64,000 nt of DNA from Plecoglossus altivelis. Its lineage: Eukaryota; Chordata; Actinopteri; Osmeriformes; Plecoglossidae. The DNA is taken from contig BROE01000004.1 in the NCBI GenBank assembly GCA_036571765.1, positions 767,016 to 831,015 of the forward strand. The letters are read 5' to 3'. How positions within the stretch are numbered: position 1 is the stretch's first letter; the number at the start of each line of letters is the position of its first letter. A program made the position numbers and the translations under genes. Below the pieces are notes generated by a model. The model made no database searches and was not told where the DNA came from. It worked only from the letters and a program-made list of their open reading frames with translations. Of the stretch, positions 38,610 through 48,800 are shown in pieces.

Positions 38610-40500
38610 CTGTACACAGAAGCCCAGAGAAGAATTGGGCAGGGAGATAGTGAGTATCATTTGGGTTTGTGACCTTAAATTACCCTTTGCTCTTTATCTT
38701 GCCGCTTAAAAGGGAGATTTATGTCACTCATGTTTATCCCTGTCATATACTGTTAATCAATGACCAGACTGTGTTTACTGTTACCTTTTTAGATGAGTCA
38801 TCAAATCTGACAAATACGATTTTTTTTACATGATTGTGTGAATAAACTGTGAGGGGAGACCTTTAATATTTGGTCTGTATATTATGTACATTTGAAACCA
38901 GACTGGCTATTTTGCCCGAAACGGAGACTTGGGCAGACGGGACCTGAGGAACAGGCTGTGATTGTTACTTTGACTTTTTAAACTTGGTGTCACAATGGAA
39001 ACACTTGACTTTCACAATGATTGCAAGTCAGTCAACATAATAGTGAACTGAACCAAATGTGCGCATTTTATACGCGGGGTGAAATTAGTGAAATTAACTG
39101 ACTAAATCGAACGTAACTTCAGTCTTTGCATGGGGAATTGATTTGGTCTGGTTCAAGTAGATCCAGTCTACCAGCACCACAAAACACTGTGATTAGTCCA
39201 ACTTGGCGTGTAATGCCAATATACATACTTCCGCAATTTGTCAACAATGGTCAAAAGACTTCCTCAGAAATTTCGAAATGACGTTAGCTACCTCTACCTC
39301 TACCGCTACCTCTCATGAGTGCGCATCGCATCTGTTAGCAGTTGCATAATCCTGGTGTACACAAACTCATCAGTCATAACAGTAAGATTACGTGTCTTTA
39401 AAACACTTGTCATCTTTACACTGATGCGCTCTGGTCAATGTCCGCTGTTTACGCCCTCATCTCAACTTTGTATGCACTTTAAACCAGTCTGATTACCGTG
39501 GCATAAACACCACACCTAGAAATAACGACAATTAAAAACTACCCTTTACAACTCCATACCCCGCGTCTCCTGTATCGACTGACAAAAGGAGCGTTAAAAG
39601 AGAAAGCAACTTGACGCTATTGGCTTCAGACTGCAAGCGCGTGCTTGTCCGCGTGTCCTCCGTCGCATGGAAGTATTCAGCAAAGCATTTTACGTTGCAT
39701 TGATTTAAGCCTGTTGCACGCTGACACTCCCTCTCGCTACGTTTGGCAGACATAACAGGTCATATAAACATGATTGCAATCAATGTCTTACACTGGCCTA
39801 TAAAAGTTAGTAGAGCAACGACACGACATTGCTCACGAAATAGACCATTAATCTCATGCATTGCACAGGCTACTACAGTATATCAAACCAAATGTGTCAT
39901 CTGGATGGTAGCCAAATACGTTTAATTTCTTCTCATGATAGTATATCGCATTAAAAGACCTGCATTTGCTGTTCCCTTTGAGGATATAGACATAGTATTC
40001 ATGCACATATGACAAGTGCAATGTCATACTAATTTAAAACGAATTTAAATGAGCAGCCTTTGTAAAACACACGATGGTCATGTGGTGACATAAGCAGTAT
40101 TTATTCAAGGAGAAAATGCATCCATGACTAAACAGATCACATAGAAATATGTGCAGTGTCAAGTGGATCCTCGTTTAGGCCACGTTCTCGAGTCAAAAAG
40201 CTAAATACCAATAGCCTATATCTTAACCACAACCACCGAGTTCTGATCCAATTGGTTGAGATAGGATGGATACCAATGACAAATATAATCTTCAACAATT
40301 AATCCAAATTAGTCAATGCTACAATGAGACAGGTATCAATATGTTCAGGCTAAAATATTCGTCCTCCTCCATACGCATATTCCAAAGTCATGGTAAAATT
40401 ATCCTCTTGAGTCGAGTATCAATTTTAGAAGATTTGTTGCCGGGACATGTTGATTTTTTCTGATTTGTTACAATCTCCTAAAATCCATTGTTCACTCGTT
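38610..40500. other. Gene-free stretch upstream of marcks
   Basis: No supported exon. AT-rich and unique. Distal marcks regulatory DNA may lie here, but no specific element could be recognised by eye. Confidence 0.4.
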
Positions 40501-40878
40501 TTTAAGCCTTGCCCACTTTCTGTAAGAGCCATTTGATTGGCTGAATCCGAGCGCGGATGCCGTCATCGCTCGAAATGCCCATTCATCTGTGCACTTGGGC
40601 GTTGGACTCCGCATCTTATTAGCAACAAGGGAAATTTCTCCATTTTCCACCCTGTCTACAGCGACACAGCCACAAATCTGGGATTTTTTATTGCTTCTCT
40701 TCACTTGGCAGGTTTTTTCTGCGATTTTCCAAATTTGTTCACTGTGACTGGACTTTGATTACTTTTACAGTGAACTTTACAAAAAGGACCATCGGCCACG
40801 AGCTTGCATTTAAGAAAGACGCCTGTGGTCTTTGTTTCGTTTTTTGGATCGGTTGAGGTTCTTTGTTGGAGCGAAAGC
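40501..40878 (+). promoter_or_regulatory. Probable promoter / 5' UTR of marcks
   Basis: The stretch before the marcks start codon holds an inverted CCAAT box (GATTGG, 40535-40540) and no convincing TATA box. The start of transcription cannot be placed exactly; a 5' UTR of 100-300 nt is plausible. Two short upstream ATG-containing frames occur. Confidence 0.4.
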
Positions 40879-42937
40879 ATGGGAGCGCAATTCTCCAAGA
40901 CAGCTGCAAAAGGCGAAACCGTGGCTGAGAAGCCAGGGGAGGCGGCTGCTTCACCAACCAAAACTAACGGACAGGTAAATATAATAATTATACATAAATT
41001 GTTTGATATAAATGTTTTAACTACATTTGAGCGTATGCGCAAGGGCGCAGACCGTGCGTTATTGTGGGTAGCCTATACCATGAGACGCACGCCGGTTTAC
41101 TAGGCTGTAGCACACACTAAAATCGTCGGCTATATTGATTAAAAATGCATTGTCAACCGACAAGGCATGTGTTTCCAATAATTGATCGTTTCTACTGCAT
41201 ACGGTATTTTATTAAGTTGTTGAATAGTCGACGTGTTCTTCGAAACTTGGTGGTGAATATTTGGAACACAATTGTTGCAAATAAACCAGCCTGAGTCCAA
41301 ACATTAATTGAGAATATTGTTTCATGACAAATTTAGAAGGCTTTGTTTGAAGCCGTGATTTTAGATTGCGAATAGGTTTGCATATGTAAGCGTGTGTAAT
41401 TTAATTGACTCGAATTGATCAATTTCCCATTCTGATTTTCAATCATTTAACAACAACAAAGAATTTAAGACAGTTCTTGTGAAAGATGCTCGACGCCATC
41501 AATGGCTTTCCACGGTCTGGCTAACTCCACCACGCCTTTTGTTACAGATGCTCAAACTGTGTGTGTAGATGGAGGCGACTCTCATAGCCACATTCGAATT
41601 ATGCGCCCCTTTTGGGAGAGCAGACAGAAATATTTTTGTGAATTTAAATGGTGATTGGAAGGAAAAATTCAAAGATTGTGAAGGATTGGGTTTTTGGGGT
41701 ATCCTTAAGGTTTGCTATTCGTGATGTGGTGTATTAATGAGCATCTGCTGTTTTAATGAGCAGCTGCTTTTCCTTGGCGCTTCGGTGTAAAAGCGACCGT
41801 CTGCAGACATGCATCGCCCCCTCGCGACTAATCCGAGATGTTGCGTCCGTATATCCAATTTGCGATTTATTTTTGACAGATTGTAAAGGGAAAAAACTGG
41901 TTGTTTCGGATGTGGAAAATACGGAAACCTAAACCTGTAAAATGTATTCGTAATCAAAGATTCTCTTTCACAATAGTGATTGAACTGAATTCATTCAGCG
42001 CCACCTGAAGTCATTAGACAGAACATTTATCGAGTCAAAAAGGCTGGATCCCAGTTGATTATGTGGTCTCTACTGCCTCTAGTGCCATTGGGTAGAAATA
42101 GTCTCAACGGACACCATCTCCCTTGAAACTCTGTGGAAAATCAATCAATCAAGCTTTCATTTGTCTCATCAATCAAGCTTTCATTTGTCTCATCAATGGC
42201 TTCGTCTATCTTTACAGGAGAATGGCCACGTGAAGGTGAATGGCGACGCGTCTCCTGCAGCTGCAGAGGCAGGCAAAGAGTTGCAGGCTAACGGCAGCGC
42301 CACAGCGGAGGAGGTCCCCAAGGAAGAGGCTGACAAGGCCGAGGCTGCACCTGCCGAGAAGGAGGCCGTCGAGGGGGAGAAGGAAGCTGCAGAAGCCGCA
42401 CTCGCTGCTGAGGGAGAGGCGGCTGCCAAACCAGAGGAGGGCGCCACCCCTTCAACAAGTACCGAGACCCCCAAGAAGAAGAAGAAGCGTTTCTCCTTCA
42501 AGAAGTCTTTCAAGCTCAGCGGTTTCTCCTTCAAGAAAACCAAAAAGGAGACAGGGGACGGGGCCGAGGAGGGGGCCGCAGCCTCGGGGGAGGAGGCCAA
42601 GGCCGACGCAGCAGAGGCCCCAGAGGCTGCGGCCTCAGAGGAGGCCAAGCCCGCCGAGGGTGAGGCTGCACCTGCTGCCGCCACTGGAGAGGAGGCTAAA
42701 GAGGCAGCCAGCCCGGTAGAGGCCAAGGCAGAAACGGCAGCAGAGAAGCCAGCGGAGGAAGCCAAGGCTGCCCCGCCTGCAGAGGAACCGAAGGCAGAGG
42801 AGAAACCTGCTGAGCCTGCTGCAGAGGCCAAGGCAGCAGAAGAAGCACCCAAAACAGAGGAGGCTGCACCTGCCTCACAGGAGGCCGCTTCCAGTCCAGA
42901 GGCCCCGGCTGCAGCTGCAGCAGAGGCTGCTGAGTAA
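40879..42937 (+). CDS. marcks: Marcks, myristoylated alanine-rich C-kinase substrate (two exons)
   Basis: Exon 1 is 40879-40974 (32 codons, donor ACAG|GTAAAT). Exon 2 is 42218-42937 (acceptor TTTACAG|GAG, stop TAA). The product is 271 aa. It begins MGAQFSKTAAKG, giving a myristoylation Gly2 and a basic N-terminus, followed by the conserved intron-spanning TNGQ/ENGHVKVNGD region. The effector domain is at residues 118-142: KKKKKRFSF then KKSFKLSGFSFKK. It has Ser125, Ser129, Ser133 and Ser136 spaced as in mammalian MARCKS and flanked by Phe. It binds acidic phospholipids, calmodulin and actin and is released by PKC phosphorylation. The rest is Ala/Glu/Pro-rich and disordered. The Arg and central Ser of the effector domain separate it from MARCKSL1. 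It is shorter than human MARCKS (332 aa), mostly in the low-complexity parts. The fish marcksa/marcksb assignment is undecided. Neighbour hdac2 is tail-to-tail, as in human. The long antisense frame over exon 2 is a shadow. Confidence 0.97.
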
Positions 42938-43710
42938 GGCCTGGATGGTTGAAGAGCAAAACGGAAAAAAAATTAAAAATTTTAAAAAAGGAAGAAAAAA
43001 AAAAAAAACACACAAAAAAAAAAGATAATCAAAAAACATTTCCCTGTTTTGTATGTTGGAGAGGTGCCAGATTATGGCTGTGGAGAACTTGTCTACAACC
43101 AGGGATATTTTAAAGCTTTTTTGGTTTTCTTTCCCTTCCCCCTTCACAAAACCCATCTTGGCCCATTGTTACTACCATTCCAAGGGGCAGAGAGGTGGGT
43201 GGCTTAGAAAAGTCATACAGAAAAATATCATCCACACTCTGCCATATATTTTTTTGCATCAGTATTAAATGTTTTCCTTTTTTTTTTTTTTGCATTTTTA
43301 TACAAAATGTAAACTTGTCAAAATGTATGGACATGCCCATGGTGTGAAGGAAACAGAGGGATCAAGTTGAGATGTAAATGAAGGGGTTTAGGGGTGGGTC
43401 GGGGAAAGATATTGCAGATGGCATCTTTGTGCCTAGGGTTTGTGCCACAGACTACAAACTAAAGAGTAGTCTTGAAAAACAAGGAACAAAACAGGAAACA
43501 TCTATGTACCCAGAGAGTACTATGCGGTTTACAACACTAAGTCATTTTTACTATAAGACAACAAAACCATACAATTCCCAGATCTAGGTTTAGGAAGTCA
43601 TTTAAAAAATCATAGGAGCTTTTTCACTTCTCATTAGCTGTACCAGTCAGTGATTCAGTAGAAATACAAGTTGTATAGGCTTAATTGTTTATTGCTGGTT
43701 TTATGACCTT

Positions 43711-43716
43711 AATAAA
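43711..43716 (+). promoter_or_regulatory. Proximal poly(A) signal of marcks
   Basis: AATAAA followed by a GT-rich stretch (AGTGTAAGTATGTATAGG), a plausible downstream element. It would give the shorter mRNA. Confidence 0.5.
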
Positions 43717-44153
43717 GTGTAAGTATGTATAGGCGGGGTGTTTTTAACTGTGATTTATTGTACAAATGAAATCTTGATCAAGAAGCACATGAAGTTTGCA
43801 GCTGTTTTTCCACCCACTCATTTTTGTAAGATAACCAAGCATGGCATCCCGAAAGACCTTTTAAGCAATTTTGAACTCAACCAAGCTGTGATAAGTGGAA
43901 TGGTTACTGTTTATATACTGTGGTATGTTTGATTACAGCAAACAATGCTTTTTTCAGTGGTCTTTGACAAATTAAGGAATCTCTATCAGATGCAATGTTT
44001 CTGTCGCATCTTGTTTCCTTCTTTTCTTTTGTAAATACTGAAGAAGCTTTGACCAATTTGACTTAGAGATGGAATGTAACTTTGCTTACAAAAAATTGCT
44101 ATTAAACTCCTGCTTAAGGTGTTCTAATTTTCTGTGAGCACACTAAAAGCGAA

Positions 44154-44169
44154 AATAAATGTGAATAAA
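44154..44169 (+). promoter_or_regulatory. Distal poly(A) signals of marcks
   Basis: Two AATAAA hexamers, 10 bp apart, are followed by TGTCTTTATTT. This is the best candidate for the main mRNA end. Confidence 0.6.
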
Positions 44170-44189
44170 ATTTGAAATGCAATATGTCT

Positions 44190-45550
44190 TTATTTACAAC
44201 ATTTGGAAATATGAAATATGGTTAAATGCTAGTATGTCAAGCAACCAGAAGACTGCAACCATCTGTACAACTGCTGGAATGCTGGTTAATACTGGTTATT
44301 GGCCAGGTTAAATGTCTATATAACAATATGGACAAATAGATTGATGGACAAAATACACCAAAGGTTATTAGTGGCATTTTTCAGTTCTGTCATCCAGAAA
44401 AGAAATGGCACACTGATCATTTCAATTGAAGGGAAATTCCATCGATAGCAGATGAATTCATGCCTTGGCTTACCTAAGGAAGTGGTTCCCTTATCTACCA
44501 AGTTAATGCAACTAAACAACAGCAGATTCATTATAACGTGCACTGAAATATTGAGTGTGTACAGATGCATACACCTGCAGACACTGAAATGTGCTTCATC
44601 ATACAGCAGACCATACACTCAAACTTACTGCTGGAACTTAAAAAGTGTGACAATTGTGACAAACATGTCTAACACCTGGTATAAATTCAAGTCAATCTGA
44701 CATGAACTCAACTTGGCCTTTCTGTGACAAGCAGAGTAGACACGTCTTAGGTTAACACCTTCTAAAAGGATTATTTATACTCAGTTTATTAGGTATATAA
44801 AGTCAAGGGTCAACTAGAGAAACTGCAAAAGGGATAGAAAACTGGTCGAGGCCTGAAGCCGGGTTAGAGGAAGAAAAACCGCCAGGAAAGCGCTTATGTT
44901 TTTGTCCAGTGGCACAAAGTTCGTGAATAAACCCCCGGAGTTTGACTGTGGTTTTGTATAGGAAAAAGCTACTAGACCTTTTATATCTAAATGGGATGAA
45001 ATGATATGGCTATTTCGTTCCTCTAAATGCACATTAGTTTTACCTGTGGTTGTGGCCACTTTTCTTGTTCTGATTTCAGCTGTCGGCTAGGCTGTTTTCA
45101 ATCCCACCGAAGCGAGGCTTCCTTCATGCTTAATGCAGCTCTCCTGAAACAAATATGACATCGTCAAGTTACGAACGATATCAACGGTTAATCATCTTTC
45201 TGTTTTTGTGCCTGTATAGCGTCTTACCGCAATCCGATTTACGTGCCATCCAAATGTCGTTCATCCCTGTCACTGTTGCATTGGCATGAAATTCCACCGG
45301 TGGTCTAAAATTAAACAGGAGAAGCTCTGAATCACCGCAGGATGCTAAATTCACTGTTTGTTCGGCTTGTTTAACTCTAGCGCCACCTGGTGTTACATGC
45401 CACGCAGGAGTTGATTCAGAGTGAAACCGAAAATATTTCACGTGATAAAGCGACGTCGTGTGGATTCATTCTGTAAATTGATATTTTGGATTATCTGTTT
45501 CACTGCGTATCGTAATATAAACACACTAGTAAAACAAATCAATGTTGTAA
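44190..45550. other. Intergenic stretch between marcks and hdac2 ends
   Basis: About 1.4 kb between the inferred 3' ends of two convergent genes. Unique, AT-rich, with no exon and no repeat recognised. Confidence 0.45.
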
Positions 45551-45555
45551 AAAAG

Positions 45556-45561
45556 TTTATT
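45556..45561 (-). promoter_or_regulatory. Poly(A) signal of hdac2
   Basis: AATAAA on the minus strand (TTTATT on +), about 320 bp after the hdac2 stop codon. This gives a 3' UTR of roughly 340 nt. Confidence 0.6.
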
Positions 45562-45881
45562 GGCAAATGCAAAATATCAGGTTTTCAACAAATATGAAAT
45601 CGTTGTAGGCTGATCAACTGGAAGGCCCACATAATCCTCTAAAAACAAATAATTACAGATCGCGGATATTTCATTCAGATATTTCAGGTGAAAGCACGTT
45701 GAAATATAAACGCATTCAAGGGATGTCTACGCAAGACACAGCACGAGTACAGGGGATGGTGAACCAGTATGAAATAATCCAATGCTACGTTGCACAAAAA
45801 CAACTATTCCACTGAGATCAGTCTTAATAAATATAATGCTTCTTGTGTTGAGTATGATGGTTAACAAAACAGCCCAACCCA

Positions 45882-48800
45882 TCAGGTACTGCTGGTCTGT
45901 TCAGTCTTCACACTACAGAAAAGAGGAACGAAAAAGCGTCGGTTAAATCCAAAAGTAGCTCCAGACTTTAAAAAACGTTACACTGCGAGCGAAGGGCAAA
46001 ACAGATAAAAACCAAACCGACCTTTTTGTGTCGATCTTCTCCGTGCTGCTCTCCTTAGCTTTCTCCTCTTCTTTCACCTCTGGAAGGAAGCGGGCAGAAA
46101 GACACGCCTATGTTAGCGCCCTGACCGTGAGCGCCCTGACCGTCAGCGTTACCGCGGGAACCGGATACGAGTCCGGATGACTCACCAACTTTTTTCTCCT
46201 CTCCCTCTTTCTTGTCCTCTTCCACTCGGGGACGTTTGGCCACCTTTTTGTTGCTGGCCACGTTCCTCCTGCCTCCTTCTCCTTCGTCCTCGGACTCAGA
46301 GAACTCTTCGTCGCAGGCTATCCTCTTGTCTGATGCACGAACTGCCAAAAACACAGCGTGAAAGTTCATGCGCCACCTATTATAACTCCCATCCTTTCCT
46401 TCCAGCTATCTTTTTGTTGGGACTGTGTCAATACTTGATACAATTCACGCTGTGTGAATACTGGAACCAATTCAGTTTAATCCAGGGGTGTCCAATCCTG
46501 GTTCTGGAAGGCCACTGTCCTGACAGTTTGACATGTTTTCCTAGAAATTAGAATTAGACTAGAAAACTAAACTAAACTAAACTAGAATCCATTAGAATTC
46601 ATTAGAATCAGGTGTGCTATAGCAGGGAGACATCTAAAACTGTCAGGACTGTGGCCTTTAAGGACCAGGATTGGACACCCCTGGTTTAACCAAATCGCGT
46701 TCCCTGGTTTACACTGGCAATGTCATGGGGCGGCAGTCGTGTTTACTTACTAGACATTCGCTTGTCTGGGTCGTCGGTGTCCTCGTCGACGGTGTCGTCT
46801 GGGATGGCGTCCTCTGGGATGGGTTGCATCTGAACTCCGGGAGCGTGAGGTAACATCCGCAGGTTCTCAAACAGACGCTGCCTGGATGGAAAACACACGC
46901 CACAGGAACGTGTTGGAAAACACTGACGCATTCAAAGGGAGGTGCGCTTGATACGGTACGCTAAATATGGTGCACTTGATACGGTACGCTACATATGGTG
47001 CACTTGATACGGTACGCTACATATGGTGCGCTTGATACGGTACGCTACATATGGTGCGCTTGATACGAAGCTCAAGAGATTTGGGTGAGGGAGGTTACTT
47101 CATTTCCTCTCACCCGTATATCGTAATGTGAACAGTATTTTTATGAATAATTTATTAAATGGAAAATTGGGGTTTCTTTAAATTTGGCGTGAAAAAATCT
47201 TTACTTGATTTTGTCCATGTACTCCTGCGTGTTCTGGTTGGTCATGTTAGACGGGCTGATATGCAGTTTGAAGTCAGGGCCGAAGTACTCAAAGTAATCG
47301 TTGTAGGGCAGTTCTGATGGAAAAGAAGTAAAACAGCATGAGAAATGGGTTAGACAGAACTGGAACTATCCTAAAAAGGAACATCGTTAAGATAGGCTGT
47401 AACTCATGGGAGTCATTATTAACCTGTTGGAATACAAATTGCGCTATTCTAGGGTCAAATGACATCTGAATGAATCAGTGAAACAGAAACGAGAACACCG
47501 AGTACAGTCACGGCTGGCGACTTGACATTTTGACGTGTACAGTTGAAACTAGGGTTGCCAACTTTGTCACTATGAAAATGCGGGACAAAAGGTGGGCTGG
47601 TTTTGTGCGAAAATACCGTGTATCGGTGATCATTCTTTAGTGTCGTGATCAGCACTGCTGTTGTATCAATGGTTAGATCAGCGCAGTAGTAAAAAAAACG
47701 GTCCAAGTAAGGTCCCATACGGGACAAATCAATTAGGCTCAGAATGCGGGATGTCCCGCCAAAGACAGTTGGCAACCCTAGTTGAAACCCACCGTCAGGG
47801 ATTTCTGTGTCCAGAGCCACGGCCGTCTCGTAGGTCCAGCATCGCGCCACGTTTCGGATGGTGTAGCCTCCTCCACCCAGCATGAGCAGCGGAAGGTTGA
47901 AGGACTTCATGTACTCCACACACTTGGCGTGACCTAACAAACATGCAGCACAGGGGGAGGAGGAGATGGAACCAAACTCAGAACAGAACCACACTAACAA
48001 TGGTAACATGCTAACAATGGCTACATGCTAACAATGTTACCTACGTAACAATGGTAAAGTGCTAACTATAGTAACATTGAGTACATGCTAACAATGGTAA
48101 GTAGGTAACAATGGAAACGTGCTAACTATGGTAACATTGAGTACATGCTAACAATGGCAACTAGGTAACAATGGTAACTAGGTAACAATGGTAACAACGC
48201 GACTGACAGGAGAGGACCGTCTTACCTCGGATAGTGAGATTGAAACACCCGAGCCGGTCTCCAGAGAGAGAGTCAGCTCCACACTGCAGCACCACGGCAC
48301 TAGGCTGGTACATCTCCATCACCTTAGCCATCACCTGCCAGGACACGTAAGATGGTCACATCAGACTGGTGGAACAAGAGGGCGAGGGACCCGAACATGT
48401 TTCCTCCCTCCTCTGCTCCCCTCCCCCACTCCCCCTCTTTCCTCCCCCACTCCTCTCCTCCCTCCCTTTCCTCCCCCACTCCCTTTCCTCCCCTCTCCCT
48501 CACTCTCCCCCTTCCCTTTCCTCCCCTCTCTGCTCCCCTCCAGGAGGACAAAGGAAACGCAGACAGCTACTTACGGGCTTGAAGATCTGCTCATACGATT
48601 CATCCTCGATCCCGTCCCTGAGTGGGAAGTTGACAGCGTAGTATTTGCCTTTTCCAGCTCCAATATCCTGAGAAGAGAGGCAGAAGATTAACTACACGCT
48701 GGACTACAAACCCGATCTAATACCAAGACGTTTAAGTGAACTTAGACGTTCATTATAACAATGAAAATAGCATATCCCTATCAAGTAACATAACCACCAC

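Larger units (their letters stand above)
42938..44180 (+). other. marcks 3' UTR
   Basis: A long AT-rich 3' UTR is inferred. It begins with A-rich DNA (42960-43025), then a U/C-rich stretch (43117-43145). It has one early AATAAA (43711-43716) and two late ones (44154-44159 and 44164-44169), suggesting short (about 0.8 kb) and long (about 1.25 kb) forms. MARCKS genes generally have long, regulated 3' UTRs. Open frames here are under 75 codons and not supported. Confidence 0.6.

Noticed and set aside
42193..42852. 219-codon Ala-rich frame antisense to marcks exon 2
   Set aside because: Shadow of the GC-rich, Ala/Glu-rich marcks exon.
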